Shown here: positions 9,470 to 18,124 of the stretch, piece after piece
Layout of the letters: the number at the start of each line of letters is the position of its first letter
Position numbering within the stretch: position 1 is the stretch's first letter
NCBI GenBank assembly: GCA_014239335.1
Contig: JAAZZC010000130.1
Location: 1-37,068 of the forward strand
DNA: 37,068 nucleotides
Direction of reading: 5' to 3'
DNA from: Verrucomicrobiales bacterium
Lineage (GTDB): Bacteria > Verrucomicrobiota > Verrucomicrobiia > Verrucomicrobiales > DEV007
Notes under the pieces: model-generated
Seen by the model: the letters and a program-made list of their open reading frames with translations, nothing else
What the model was told of the DNA's origin: nothing
Databases searched by the model: none
Translations under genes and position numbers: made by a program

Positions 9470-11347
9470 ATGCCTAACAAAAGCACGTTATATCTTAGTT
9501 TACTAACAATCCTGTTAGCGGCTTATACAATTTGGGATTACAGCAATAAAAATAAAACAGGAACAATCCAGCAAAATTTCAAAGCTATCCCAGTCAAGGA
9601 AATCAATGAAATTGATGGAATCGAAATATCATCTGTTAGCGGCAAAGTATCTTTGTCCCGCACTTCTGAAAAAGGATGGGATATCACCCACCCTGTTACT
9701 GATAGAGCCGACTCAAAAAAGATAGAAAATATTTTAGAAACGCTCACAGAACTCAAAAAGTTTGATGCCATCACAAGCAAAAATGCCCCTTCCTCAAGTG
9801 AAATGGGACTAACTGAAAGTGCTCTTTCGGTAAAACTATTAAATAATAAAGGATTAATAGGAACAATCATTCTGGGCAATACTACAGGAGTCATAGACAC
9901 CATTTACGCACAATGGAACGACAGAAATAAAGAAGGCATCCCCTTCTTCTGCTGGTCAGATATCAAAGAAGTCATTGATGTTCCCTATGACAAGATCAGA
10001 GACAAAAGATTAGTAAACATTCCCATTGAAGAAATAAGTGAAATAGAAATATCCAATCAATCAGGATCATCCCTGCATGTTAATAAAACAATAGGAGAAA
10101 AATCTTGGGCTATAACTAAGCCTCTAAAAACGAATACAGATAATGAAAATTTCAATGATTGGTTGTCCACAATTATCAACCTCACATCACAATCATTTAT
10201 AGATAAAGCAAACAGTGAAATTGCTGCTGCTTTTACTACAATAGCAAAGACCATATCAATTCAAACAAAGGGCGAACAAATTTCTTCCGTTATAGAACTT
10301 GCAAAATCAGATAATGATACCGCTATCTTTGCAAGAGTTTCTGATAGGCCAGGGGTTTTTTTCCAGATAGAAAAAAAGGCATTAGACTCTATTACTCTTA
10401 ACCCAAATACGATAAGAGACCGACGATTAATTCCGTTTAATCCTAAATCTGTAATTGCCGTTGATTTGGTCGCCATGCCAAACAACAAAGTGAATCTTTT
10501 ACAGAATAATAATGGATGGCAGATAATAGATAAAACTCAGAAAATTAAAGCTGATGATCAAAGAATATACAAAATCCTTAATGCTCTTTCATCAGAACAA
10601 GTTGTGAGATTTGTCGCGGATGCGGCCGGCGACTTAAAGCCTTGGGGCTTAAATCAGCCCACCCTAAGTATTACAATTAAGTCTGTTGCATTAGACCCAC
10701 AAAATCCAACTAAGGAAAACGGCTCTCCCAATCTCATTGATGTTAATAGAAAACTACTTGTAAAAGGTCAACTAGCTAAAGATCAAGATGTCATCGAATA
10801 CTATGCGACAGTGGATGGAAGTGGAACCGTCGCACAGCTCAGTCCTGCCTTCCCTTCAATATTACCTATTCGGCCACTTGATTATAAAGAACTTTATCTA
10901 TGGCCCTCCTTTGAATTGGCCAATCTTCAATCCATAAAAACCTCGAAGCCTCCACAAACACCTTTAGAGCTTCAATATAAGTACCAATCAAACGAATGGT
11001 CAGCAACCCTTGCTAATGAAAATATATCAAAGCAGATTGATACCGTACAAGCTTTAAAAATCGCACAGCATTTAAGCCTTCCTATCCGTGCTACAAGATG
11101 GCTAAGTCAAAATACTAGCGAAGCAGAAATTGCACTTTCAAATCCATGTAGAAAAATAGAATTCACCTTAGTTGATACAAATAAGAATGTTTATCCCTTC
11201 AAAATTGAATTAGCACCGATCAGCGAACAATCATCTAATCTACTTTATTATGCTCGCATTAATAATAGCCCAGAAATCTGCCTGATTGATCGTGAGAATT
11301 TTGAAATTCTGGATATGCCAATCATTGGAGAATCTTCCGGAAAATAA
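9470..11347 (+). CDS. DUF4340 domain-containing protein, membrane-anchored
   Basis: This 625-residue protein has one N-terminal hydrophobic segment (about 5-22, LYLSLLTILLAAYTIWDY). The rest is soluble and probably outside the cytoplasm. Repeated sections have the form of DUF4340: an I.GIEIS...G.V.L.R...GW.I..P pattern near residues 45-78 recurs near 188-222 and 330-365. It is the last gene of the ATPase/GldF/GldG operon, 25 bases after the GldG-like stop, and the GldG plus DUF4340 pairing is common in Verrucomicrobiota and related phyla. I can assign no enzymatic function. No terminator is visible in the 17-base gap to the convergent ubiE. Confidence 0.85.
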   Translation: MPNKSTLYLSLLTILLAAYTIWDYSNKNKTGTIQQNFKAIPVKEINEIDGIEISSVSGKVSLSRTSEKGWDITHPVTDRADSKKIENILETLTELKKFDAITSKNAPSSSEMGLTESALSVKLLNNKGLIGTIILGNTTGVIDTIYAQWNDRNKEGIPFFCWSDIKEVIDVPYDKIRDKRLVNIPIEEISEIEISNQSGSSLHVNKTIGEKSWAITKPLKTNTDNENFNDWLSTIINLTSQSFIDKANSEIAAAFTTIAKTISIQTKGEQISSVIELAKSDNDTAIFARVSDRPGVFFQIEKKALDSITLNPNTIRDRRLIPFNPKSVIAVDLVAMPNNKVNLLQNNNGWQIIDKTQKIKADDQRIYKILNALSSEQVVRFVADAAGDLKPWGLNQPTLSITIKSVALDPQNPTKENGSPNLIDVNRKLLVKGQLAKDQDVIEYYATVDGSGTVAQLSPAFPSILPIRPLDYKELYLWPSFELANLQSIKTSKPPQTPLELQYKYQSNEWSATLANENISKQIDTVQALKIAQHLSLPIRATRWLSQNTSEAEIALSNPCRKIEFTLVDTNKNVYPFKIELAPISEQSSNLLYYARINNSPEICLIDRENFEILDMPIIGESSGK

Positions 11348-11364
11348 TCCGAGTTTTAACTAAC

Positions 11365-12042
11365 CTATTTTTTCTCTGCAGAATATATAGTCGCTATTCC
11401 TCCGCTAAGAGGATGCAATTTAGTACGGTTAAAACCATTAGATCCAATCAAAGTACACATATCTTCCCCCGAAGGAAAAGATTCAATTGTCCCTCCAAGG
11501 TACTGATAAGCTGCCCGCTTTCCAGTAATCAAACCAGCAACTGCTGGGAGGATTTTATGTAAATAAAACCGATATAATTTGCGACTTATGAAGCCTCTAG
11601 GCAAAGAAAAATCTAAAATTATCAAATATCCTCCAGAAGACAACACCCTAAACATTTCAGTTAAAGCCCCGGACCAATCTGCCATGTTTCGTAAACCAAA
11701 ACCAACAGTCACTACATCAAACTGATCTTCAGAAAATGGAAGGTGCAATGCATCCGCTAACACTGTTCTTTCTAATCCTCTCTTATTTGCTTGTTGGAGC
11801 ATAGGCTCACAAAAATCGCTACCTATCACCTCAGCTTCAGGACATTTTTTTTGTATTTCTAAAGCCAAATCACCACTGCCAGTAGCTATATCAAGTACAT
11901 TAATGGGGTTTCGAGAACTAATCATTTTTGCCACTTTACGTCGCCAGAGAATATCGACACCAAAACTTAGTACATGATTAGTAAATACGTATTTATCTGC
12001 TATATCAGCAAAAGCATCTTTCACGTATTTAGGATCTTGCAT
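11365..12042 (-). CDS. ubiE: Menaquinone/ubiquinone biosynthesis C-methyltransferase
   Basis: This SAM-dependent methyltransferase of 225 residues adds the ring methyl group in quinone biosynthesis. The SAM motif I is VLDIATGSGDLAL (49-61). The second motif, DALHLPFSEDQFDVVTVGFGLRNMADW, near 90-117, is strongly UbiE-like, as is VLSSGGYLIILDFS further on. The protein is about 25 residues shorter than E. coli UbiE, mainly at the N-terminus, which is usual for the MenG form. Whether it methylates demethylmenaquinone or a ubiquinone precursor cannot be told here, because no other quinone gene is in the window. It is transcribed alone and divergently from rmuC. Confidence 0.92.
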   Translation of the reverse strand: MQDPKYVKDAFADIADKYVFTNHVLSFGVDILWRRKVAKMISSRNPINVLDIATGSGDLALEIQKKCPEAEVIGSDFCEPMLQQANKRGLERTVLADALHLPFSEDQFDVVTVGFGLRNMADWSGALTEMFRVLSSGGYLIILDFSLPRGFISRKLYRFYLHKILPAVAGLITGKRAAYQYLGGTIESFPSGEDMCTLIGSNGFNRTKLHPLSGGIATIYSAEKK

Positions 12043-12137
12043 TTTATGGGATATTCGCTCCGTTTGTTCTTAGTGCAAAAAAATTCAAACTCTATTAATC
12101 TAGTCATCTAAAGAAAGCCAATGCTAAAATTAATAAT

Positions 12138-13232
12138 ATGACAGCATATACCATCATAATTCCATTACTCGCAGGATTATTAGGGATAGTAATTGGGCTG
12201 CTAATCCGCAAATTAGCGTACCAGAATTCAAACAATATTGAAAAACAAATTACAGAAATTGGACAGCAACATGCGGAATTAACTGGTCGCCTTAAAAGTT
12301 TTACCCAAGCCCAAGAAGATGCTCGCGGTCAACTTAATCGTAATTTAGCTGCACGGCTAGACAACGTGTCCAAGACTGTCACAGACAATCTAAAAGAGTC
12401 AGGAGAAAAAACTACTAAAACGCTTGGCAATATTGGAGAGCGACTTTCCACGATTGATAAAGCACAAGAACAAATTGCAGCACTATCAGGACAAGTAGTT
12501 GAACTACAACAAATACTAGATAATAAACAAGCGCGTGGCGCATTCGGCGAAACACAACTAGCCGATATTGTGAAAGACGGCCTACCTGAGAGCGCATATG
12601 ACTTTCAATTCACTTTATCTAATGGTAAAAGAGCAGATTGCATTATTCGTCTTCCTAAACCACCTGGACCAATAGTAATAGACAGTAAATTTCCTCTCGA
12701 AGCTTATCAAAGTTTTCGAAAATCCAAAAATGAAAAAGAAGCTCAAGTGGCACTTAAGCAAATGCAAAATGACACTTTGAAACATGCTCAGGACATAGCT
12801 TCAAGATATATTTTGCAAGACGAAACAGCCGAAGCTGCCCTTATGTTTCTGCCTTCAGAAAGTATTTTTTCTGAAATTCATTTACGTCTACCACAAGTGA
12901 TTGAGAAATGCCGGTCTTTGCGAGTCTACCCTGTCTCTCCAAATACAATGTCACTGACTCTTAATACTGTAAGAGCAATCATGCGTGACGTTCAGATGAG
13001 AGAACAAGCCAGTTTAATTCAAAAAGAGGTAGAAACTCTCCTCGTTGATATCAATCGTTTAATGAATCGTGTAGGAAAACTCAGATCGCATTTCGATCAG
13101 GCCTCCAAAGACATAGATTTAATTGAAAAATCTAGCAATAAAATAGGAAATAGAAGTGAAAGAATTTCAGATCTAGAATTAGGCAATCAAGAAAAAGTTA
13201 AAGATCCAAATGTTTTACCCAATGGTAATTAA
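12138..13232 (+). CDS. rmuC: RmuC family DNA recombination protein
   Basis: This 364-residue protein has an N-terminal membrane anchor (IIIPLLAGLLGIVIGLLI, 6-23). A long heptad-rich coiled coil occupies about 30-130. The RmuC core follows, with RGAFGETQLADIVKDGLP (133-150), the nuclease-like stretch ADCIIRLPKPPGPIVIDSKFPLEAY (162-186), and FLPSESIFSEI (233-243). Family members limit recombination-associated rearrangements in E. coli and resemble restriction-type nucleases; the exact activity is not settled. It is shorter than E. coli RmuC (475 residues), as is common outside Proteobacteria. It may share a transcript with the hydrolase gene 71 bases downstream. Confidence 0.92.
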   Translation: MTAYTIIIPLLAGLLGIVIGLLIRKLAYQNSNNIEKQITEIGQQHAELTGRLKSFTQAQEDARGQLNRNLAARLDNVSKTVTDNLKESGEKTTKTLGNIGERLSTIDKAQEQIAALSGQVVELQQILDNKQARGAFGETQLADIVKDGLPESAYDFQFTLSNGKRADCIIRLPKPPGPIVIDSKFPLEAYQSFRKSKNEKEAQVALKQMQNDTLKHAQDIASRYILQDETAEAALMFLPSESIFSEIHLRLPQVIEKCRSLRVYPVSPNTMSLTLNTVRAIMRDVQMREQASLIQKEVETLLVDINRLMNRVGKLRSHFDQASKDIDLIEKSSNKIGNRSERISDLELGNQEKVKDPNVLPNGN

Positions 13233-13303
13233 TTAAATTAATTTCTTTGTGACTTGGGCTTAATTCATTGCAGCCAATCAAAAAAAATAACATACTATAG
13301 TTC

Positions 13304-14326
13304 ATGGAATTATCTAGACGCGGCTTTCTCGCAACAGGTGCCGCAATTTTTAGTGGCGCCATTTGCAATAGACCTGAAGCATTTTCTAATCCAAATATTC
13401 GTAAAACTGTGTCTCGTCCGTTAATTATATCGACTTGGCCATTCGGAGAGGTAGCAAACAAAAAAGCTATGGAGGTCATTAGCTCTGGAGGCTCTTCTCT
13501 AGATGCCGTTGAAAAAGGAATCAACGTAACAGAAAATGACGAAGAAAACACATCCGTCGGCATCGGTGGCTTACCCAATTCAGAAGGCGCAGTACAATTG
13601 GATGCATGTATAATGCATGGACCAGGACACAAAGCTGGAAGCGTCATGGGACTTGAAAGAATCCGTAATCCTATTTCTGTAGCAAGAAAGATAATGGAAC
13701 ACACTCGACATGTCCAATTAGTAGGTAAAGGAGCGCAAGAATTTGCCCTTTCACAAGGTTTTACAAAAGAGAATCTTTTAACAGCAAAAAGTAAAAGAAA
13801 GTGGCTCGAATGGAAGAAAGACAATCAAAAGAAAAGGCCAGAAGGTTCAATCGACAACCACGATACTATTGCATTACTCATGCTTGATAAAGATGGCAAC
13901 CTAACTGGCGGATGCTCTACTAGTGGATTAGCGTTCAAACTCCCTGGGCGTGTAGGAGATTCCCCAATCATTGGGAGTGGTTTATACGTCGACAACGAAG
14001 TGGGCGCAGCTGGAGCCACAGGGATAGGCGAAAATGTTTTACGCCATTGCTGCTCTTTTATGATCGTAGAATTTATGCGACAAGGATTATCGCCAGAAGA
14101 TGCTTGCATAAAGGCTATCAAAAGAGCCGCGAAAGTTGATCCCCTGGGAATAGATCTGAATATCTTTTTTATTGCTTTAGATAAAAAAGGTAGATATGGG
14201 GCAGCTGGAACTGGAAAAGGGTTCCAATATTCGGTCACCACTCCCAAACAAAGCCGAATTTTAGATAGTACGGCTCTCAGTGGCATAGATGCTGCTCCAG
14301 TAGGAGGAAATGAATTCCATGACTAA
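13304..14326 (+). CDS. Exported N4-(beta-N-acetylglucosaminyl)-L-asparaginase (Ntn hydrolase)
   Basis: This 340-residue glycosylasparaginase-family hydrolase should cleave the bond between Asn and GlcNAc, or related asparagine derivatives. A Tat signal (SRRGFLATG, 4-12) precedes a hydrophobic stretch, so it is exported folded. The autocatalytic cleavage site is NHDTIA (185-190), with Thr188 becoming the N-terminal nucleophile of the beta chain. TSGLAFKLPGRVGDSPIIG and GAAGATGIGE follow and match the family substrate site. The alpha chain includes VEKGINVTEND and the glycine-rich GIGGLPN. Close relatives in other bacteria are lysosomal aspartylglucosaminidase homologues. In an exported form it suggests breakdown of glycoprotein-derived material. 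ATG 13304 has no visible Shine-Dalgarno sequence. Confidence 0.9.
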   Translation: MELSRRGFLATGAAIFSGAICNRPEAFSNPNIRKTVSRPLIISTWPFGEVANKKAMEVISSGGSSLDAVEKGINVTENDEENTSVGIGGLPNSEGAVQLDACIMHGPGHKAGSVMGLERIRNPISVARKIMEHTRHVQLVGKGAQEFALSQGFTKENLLTAKSKRKWLEWKKDNQKKRPEGSIDNHDTIALLMLDKDGNLTGGCSTSGLAFKLPGRVGDSPIIGSGLYVDNEVGAAGATGIGENVLRHCCSFMIVEFMRQGLSPEDACIKAIKRAAKVDPLGIDLNIFFIALDKKGRYGAAGTGKGFQYSVTTPKQSRILDSTALSGIDAAPVGGNEFHD

Positions 14327-14464
14327 TGTGTCACTTCACATCTAGCTATAGAATATTTCATTTAAATATGAGTTTGTAATTATGTGCTATATCTATTTTT
14401 TGTAGCCTTTTTTAGGAAATGCGGTTCGTGGGCAAAATGAAAGAAAACATTGCGAGTTATCCCA

Positions 14465-14493
14465 TTGCTTCTTAACACATACTAACCAATATT
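14465..14493 (+). promoter_or_regulatory. Candidate sigma70-type promoter for the small RNA
   Basis: TTGCTT (14465-14470) is spaced 17 bases from AATATT (14488-14493). A start about 7 bases later would be at the first G of the small-RNA hairpin. The -10 match is weak. Confidence 0.35.
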
Positions 14494-14499
14494 GAAAAT

Positions 14500-14597
14500 G
14501 GCAGGGGCCTGACCTGCAGTTCACGCTGTAGGTTCCCTGCTAAATGGTGAAAGTCATTATGGGTCGTTTGTTCATGGTCGGATAAACGACCCTTTTT
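14500..14597 (+). ncRNA. Candidate small structured RNA, about 98 nt, family unknown
   Basis: No reading frame explains this block between the asparaginase gene and tRNA-Leu. The first element is a two-part hairpin: GCAGGGG (14501-14507) pairs with TTCCCTGC (14533-14540), and ACCTGCAG (14512-14519) pairs with CTGTAGGT (14526-14533), the inner stem having one G-U pair and a TTCACG loop. The second is a weak AATG/CATT hairpin. The third is a strong terminator hairpin at 14561-14592 followed by five T. Together with the promoter-like sequence just upstream, this gives a self-contained transcription unit. I checked for the SRP RNA core (GGAAGG..AGCA) and for tRNA-like T-arms and found neither, and it is too short for 6S RNA, tmRNA or RNase P RNA. 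Confidence 0.5.
14561..14597 (+). terminator. Rho-independent terminator of the small RNA
   Basis: GGGTCGTTT (14561-14569) and AAACGACCC (14584-14592) form a perfect 9-bp stem with a 14-nt loop, followed by TTTTT. On the minus strand no T run follows, so it acts on plus-strand transcription. Confidence 0.88.
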
Positions 14598-14675
14598 GCA
14601 TCTAGTGAAGCGCCAGTTAAACTAAAGGCAGAAGAACCCCTTGTTTAAAGTGCTTTAAAACACCTATAGAAACTA

Positions 14676-14759
14676 TGCTCACGAGATGACTCGAACATCC
14701 ACGGGGTTGCCCCCACTAGAACCTGAATCTAGCGCGTCTACCAATTCCGCCACGTGAGC
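14676..14759 (-). tRNA. tRNA-Leu (anticodon CAG)
   Basis: The acceptor stem GCTCACG/CGTGAGC is complete and the discriminator is A. The anticodon stem CTAGA/TCTAG encloses the loop TTCAGGT, giving anticodon CAG. A long variable arm (TGGGGGCAACCCCGT region) is as expected for a type II leucine tRNA. The T arm contains GTTCGAGTC. CCA is not encoded: TAG follows the discriminator base. It lies downstream of the ptsI cluster on the same strand. Confidence 0.97.
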
Positions 14760-14830
14760 TTTTAAAAATGGATACTTATTAAAAGGCATCTGAAGGATAA
14801 TACAAGTCACTCGACTAGAAATATCTCATC

Positions 14831-15952
14831 TTAATTTCCCACAGTACCGGATGCCAATGCCTTAAGTTTATATATGTGAAATGGAGATTTAGTTAAATTC
14901 TTACCCTCATTGTAAGGGGCTGTAAGATGAAGTTGACTGGCATAAAAATATAATTTTCCATCATTGCCAAAACATAAGCCGTCTGGCCAAAGAAACCTGT
15001 CATCACTCTTATACACTTCATATTTTTTGGTGGAGGATTTAATGATGCCAATAGCTTTTTTAGTAACATCTGAAATGTAGATATTATCTTTAGAATCTAT
15101 TGAAATCCCATCACATGGAGGTCTGGGAGCATATGCTTGAAACCGAGAGTTTAATTCATTCTCAGTCAAGGTAAGGTCACGTAAATAATCAGTGTGAATT
15201 CTATACAAAGTTTTACCTGCAGATGGCCCATAATATAGCCATTGCCCTTTCCTATCAATCGCTATAGGACCAACTCCATATTGCGGCTTTATAAAACTAC
15301 CGTCTGGCCTCTTAACAACTAATGACGTCTCATCGACCGTAACATCTAATTTTTCAGGAATAACAGTAAAATGACCTTCAAGGACCCGCCGAGACAAACC
15401 TGTCTCTATATTCACAATGATAAGAGCCGCATCCTTCCCAGAAGCTGGGTCAGTAATATAAATATACGGTTCTTCAGGGTCTACTGCTAAATCATTTAAA
15501 AAAGAAGAATCGATTGTCGCTGGAGACGGGATATAAATAATTTTGGCTAACTGATTATCTTCTGTATCCCAACCAACAATCTTGGGAATGCTCTCACCTC
15601 GTCGCCCATTATCTAACATCCAAACAACACCTCGCTTATCACATTGCAGGCCAAGAACAGCATCGAGAAAAAACGGCGCCCCCTTTTTTTCCTGACTAAT
15701 GGCTCTATTAGGAAACGATATAACATCGCCGCTGGTAGTAATTTCAACTACGCGATCAAGAGTATTCTGATACTGATGCAAGCTTAATATAATACTTCCT
15801 CTTGGAGTAATAGTCATTCCACCCGGACTATGAGTTAATTTGGCGACCTCAGCTAAACTAACTTCACCGCCCCTACCAAACAACTGAGCATTAACATTCG
15901 ATGAGCCAACAAATGCATATAACACAATAAATAGAATTATATACTTAATCAT
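14831..15952 (-). CDS. Secreted Yellow/major royal jelly protein-like beta-propeller protein
   Basis: The protein has about 373 residues with a signal peptide (IKYIILFIVLYAFVGSSNVNA). The mature part has repeated propeller-blade elements. Segments such as SPGGMTITPRGSIILSLHQ, LNDLAVDPEEPYIYITDPAS, GVGPIAIDRKGQWLYYGP and PCDGISIDSKDNIYISDV resemble Yellow/MRJP and SMP-30-type proteins. Bacterial members are mostly uncharacterised; some are compared to dopachrome tautomerase or lactonases, which I would not assert here. The ATG at 15952 overlaps the ptsI stop as TGATG, so it is translationally coupled to ptsI; an in-frame TTG lies one codon upstream. A functional link between a secreted propeller and enzyme I is not obvious. 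Confidence 0.8.
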   Translation of the reverse strand: MIKYIILFIVLYAFVGSSNVNAQLFGRGGEVSLAEVAKLTHSPGGMTITPRGSIILSLHQYQNTLDRVVEITTSGDVISFPNRAISQEKKGAPFFLDAVLGLQCDKRGVVWMLDNGRRGESIPKIVGWDTEDNQLAKIIYIPSPATIDSSFLNDLAVDPEEPYIYITDPASGKDAALIIVNIETGLSRRVLEGHFTVIPEKLDVTVDETSLVVKRPDGSFIKPQYGVGPIAIDRKGQWLYYGPSAGKTLYRIHTDYLRDLTLTENELNSRFQAYAPRPPCDGISIDSKDNIYISDVTKKAIGIIKSSTKKYEVYKSDDRFLWPDGLCFGNDGKLYFYASQLHLTAPYNEGKNLTKSPFHIYKLKALASGTVGN

Positions 15953-17727
15953 CAACCAATCAGTTCAGGATAACTATCAAGGGCAATCTTTTTACATCTC
16001 TCAAGAATTTGATCTGGGCTTATATCAGATAAAGCATCTTCAGCCATAGATTTACACACATCATAATCAAGACTTCGAATAGCATACTTAATTGCAGGGA
16101 CTCGTGGAGCACCCACACTTAACTCATCAAATCCTAATCCAATAAGTAATGGTGTGAAATATAGATCCGAAGCCATCTCACCACACACACCAACCCAAAT
16201 ACCAGCATCATGACCAGCATTGATAGTTTCCCTCAGCAATCTCACAACAGCAGGATTTAACGGTTGATACAAGTCAGAAACTTTTTCATTGATGCGATCA
16301 ACTGCCAAAGTGTATTGAACCAGGTCATTGGTTCCAACACTAAAAAAATCAACTTCCTTGGCAAGCTGATCAGCAATAAGAGCTGCACTAGGAACCTCAA
16401 TCATAGCTCCAATTTCAGCTGGTCTTCGATAAACAACCCCCTCATTAATTAGCTCGTTTTCAGCTTCGTTGAGAAGTTCCTTAGCCCGTTTCAGTTCATC
16501 CAATGTAGAAATCATTGGAAACATTATTCCTATCGTTGTAGAAGATGCAGCTCGTAATATTGCGCGCAATTGAGTTTTAAATATTTCAGGGCGACAAAGA
16601 CTCACCCTGATCCCTCTCCATCCTAAAAAAGGGTTTAATTCAGCTTTAACTGAATTTTCTGGGAGCTTGTCCCCACCAATATCGAGTGTTCTTATTATTA
16701 CGCTATCTGGATCAACTCTATTAGCTACCTCTGAATAAGTTTGAAACTGCTCTTCCTCATTCGGAGCACCAGAAGCATTCATATAAAAGAATTCTGTGCG
16801 AAATAATCCAATTCCTTTAGCCCCATTATTCTTAGCCAGATCAGACTCGTAAGCAAATTCAATATTTGCAGATAATGTAATTGCCCGGCCATCCTTTGTC
16901 TCTGCATCTTTGTCGATAAACTTCTCCAATCCTTTACTAAGATTATCCTTTTCCTTCTTGAGTAATTCGTATTCAGAAATTGTGCTGCTAGAAGGGTTAA
17001 TGACAACAACACCATTATAACCATCAATTAATATTTGGTCCCCAGTATGCACTTGCTCGCAAAATCTGTTAATCCCAACAACAGCAGGCAATCCAAGAGA
17101 TCGAGCGATAATAGCTGCATGTGATGTGTAACTACCAACCTCAGTCGCAAAACCTTGAACTAAAGAATGATTCATTTGCGCAGTATCTGAAGGAGTCAAT
17201 TCTGGAACAACTAAAACATGAGCATGCCTAGCACTATGCTCAGCCTTCTCGCCTGATGAAAGATTACGGATAACCCGCCTCATTACATCCTCTATATCAA
17301 CTACCCTTTCACGCAAATAACGATCATCAATTTTTCTAAGAGTCTCAATATAGTTACTCATAGTTCTATAAAAGGCGTATTCAATATTCAAGTTTTCCTC
17401 TCGCACATTTCTGCGAACCTCATCGAGAACAACCTTATCTTCCAGTATAAGTAAATGGGCATCAAAAATATTTTCTTCACCCTTACTGGTAGAGGCTTCG
17501 CGAACTTGATTTTTAAGTGACTCTATTTGCTCCCTTGTTACTTCAATTGAATTTTCTAATCGAGCAATCTCATCATCTTTTACAGAATTATTGATTGTGT
17601 ATTTGTCAGGTTCTATAAAGAAATTATTTCTTACAAAAGCATGCGCCAGGGCAATTCCATAAGAAACCCCAATACCTGAAAATCTTTTTTCAGTACTCCC
17701 TACGTTATGATTATCTTTCGGAATCAT
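15952..17727 (-). CDS. ptsI: Phosphoenolpyruvate-protein phosphotransferase (PTS enzyme I)
   Basis: This cytoplasmic enzyme moves phosphate from phosphoenolpyruvate to HPr. In its 591 residues the phosphorylated histidine lies in GSYTSHAAIIARSLGLPAVVG (198-218, His203). The PEP-binding barrel shows GIGLFRTEFFYM (305-316), LGWRGIRVSL (368-377), FFSVGTNDLVQYTLAVDR (461-478) and the catalytic GVCGEMASD (513-521, Cys515). It is 55-60 bases downstream of ptsH. I chose ATG 17727 over the in-frame TTG one codon earlier. No EII permease or EIIA gene accompanies it, so with HprK the pathway may be regulatory rather than sugar-transporting; EII genes could lie elsewhere in the genome. Confidence 0.95.
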   Translation of the reverse strand: MIPKDNHNVGSTEKRFSGIGVSYGIALAHAFVRNNFFIEPDKYTINNSVKDDEIARLENSIEVTREQIESLKNQVREASTSKGEENIFDAHLLILEDKVVLDEVRRNVREENLNIEYAFYRTMSNYIETLRKIDDRYLRERVVDIEDVMRRVIRNLSSGEKAEHSARHAHVLVVPELTPSDTAQMNHSLVQGFATEVGSYTSHAAIIARSLGLPAVVGINRFCEQVHTGDQILIDGYNGVVVINPSSSTISEYELLKKEKDNLSKGLEKFIDKDAETKDGRAITLSANIEFAYESDLAKNNGAKGIGLFRTEFFYMNASGAPNEEEQFQTYSEVANRVDPDSVIIRTLDIGGDKLPENSVKAELNPFLGWRGIRVSLCRPEIFKTQLRAILRAASSTTIGIMFPMISTLDELKRAKELLNEAENELINEGVVYRRPAEIGAMIEVPSAALIADQLAKEVDFFSVGTNDLVQYTLAVDRINEKVSDLYQPLNPAVVRLLRETINAGHDAGIWVGVCGEMASDLYFTPLLIGLGFDELSVGAPRVPAIKYAIRSLDYDVCKSMAEDALSDISPDQILERCKKIALDSYPELIG

Positions 17728-17786
17728 CAATTATATGAAAATTGATCCAATTTCACAAATTAATGGATCACATATCGCTATGATAT

Positions 17787-18071
17787 TTAATTCTCTTCAA
17801 ACCCCCCCTCAACAAGATCGCCAAGTGCTAATAATGCAGTTTCAGCATCCTTCCCTTTTGCAGTTAAAAAAATCTCACTTCCTGATGGAGCCGCCAACAT
17901 CATTAATCCCATAATACTTTTCCCATTCACTTCATCGTCTTCAAATTCCACCCATACCTCAGATTGAAAAGTATTCGCCAATTTCACAAACATTGCAGCC
18001 GGACGCGCATGCAATCCAAGTTTGTTCCTTATAATAAACTTTTGTTTTATAGAATTTTTATTACCAGCCAT
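17787..18071 (-). CDS. ptsH: Phosphocarrier protein HPr
   Basis: This 94-residue HPr carries both regulatory sites. The catalytic histidine is in KLGLHARPAAMF (17-28, His21), which enzyme I phosphorylates. The kinase site is in VNGKSIMGLMML (48-59, Ser52, equivalent to Ser46 of Bacillus HPr), the target of HPr kinase. The C-terminal DLVEGGFEEN is typical. ATG 18071 is preferred to the in-frame GTG one codon upstream. The gene sits between hprK and ptsI with short gaps, consistent with one transcript. Confidence 0.95.
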   Translation of the reverse strand: MAGNKNSIKQKFIIRNKLGLHARPAAMFVKLANTFQSEVWVEFEDDEVNGKSIMGLMMLAAPSGSEIFLTAKGKDAETALLALGDLVEGGFEEN

Positions 18072-18124
18072 CACAAAAATTGGGATTCAATATTGTTGTC
18101 TACAAATTCCCATTAAATACTAAT

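Noticed and set aside
6148-11347. Gliding motility operon
   Set aside because: Only GldA/F/G-type parts are present; no other gliding or type IX secretion genes are visible, and the family is common in non-gliding bacteria.
14500-14597. SRP (4.5S) RNA, 6S RNA or a tRNA-like gene
   Set aside because: The conserved SRP tetraloop/GGAAGG core, the long open 6S stem and a tRNA T-arm are all missing; the length also does not fit 6S RNA or tmRNA.
14641-14665. Terminator downstream of tRNA-Leu (TTTAAAG..CTTTAAA inverted repeat)
   Set aside because: The stem is short and A/T-only at its ends, and no T run follows on the minus strand.
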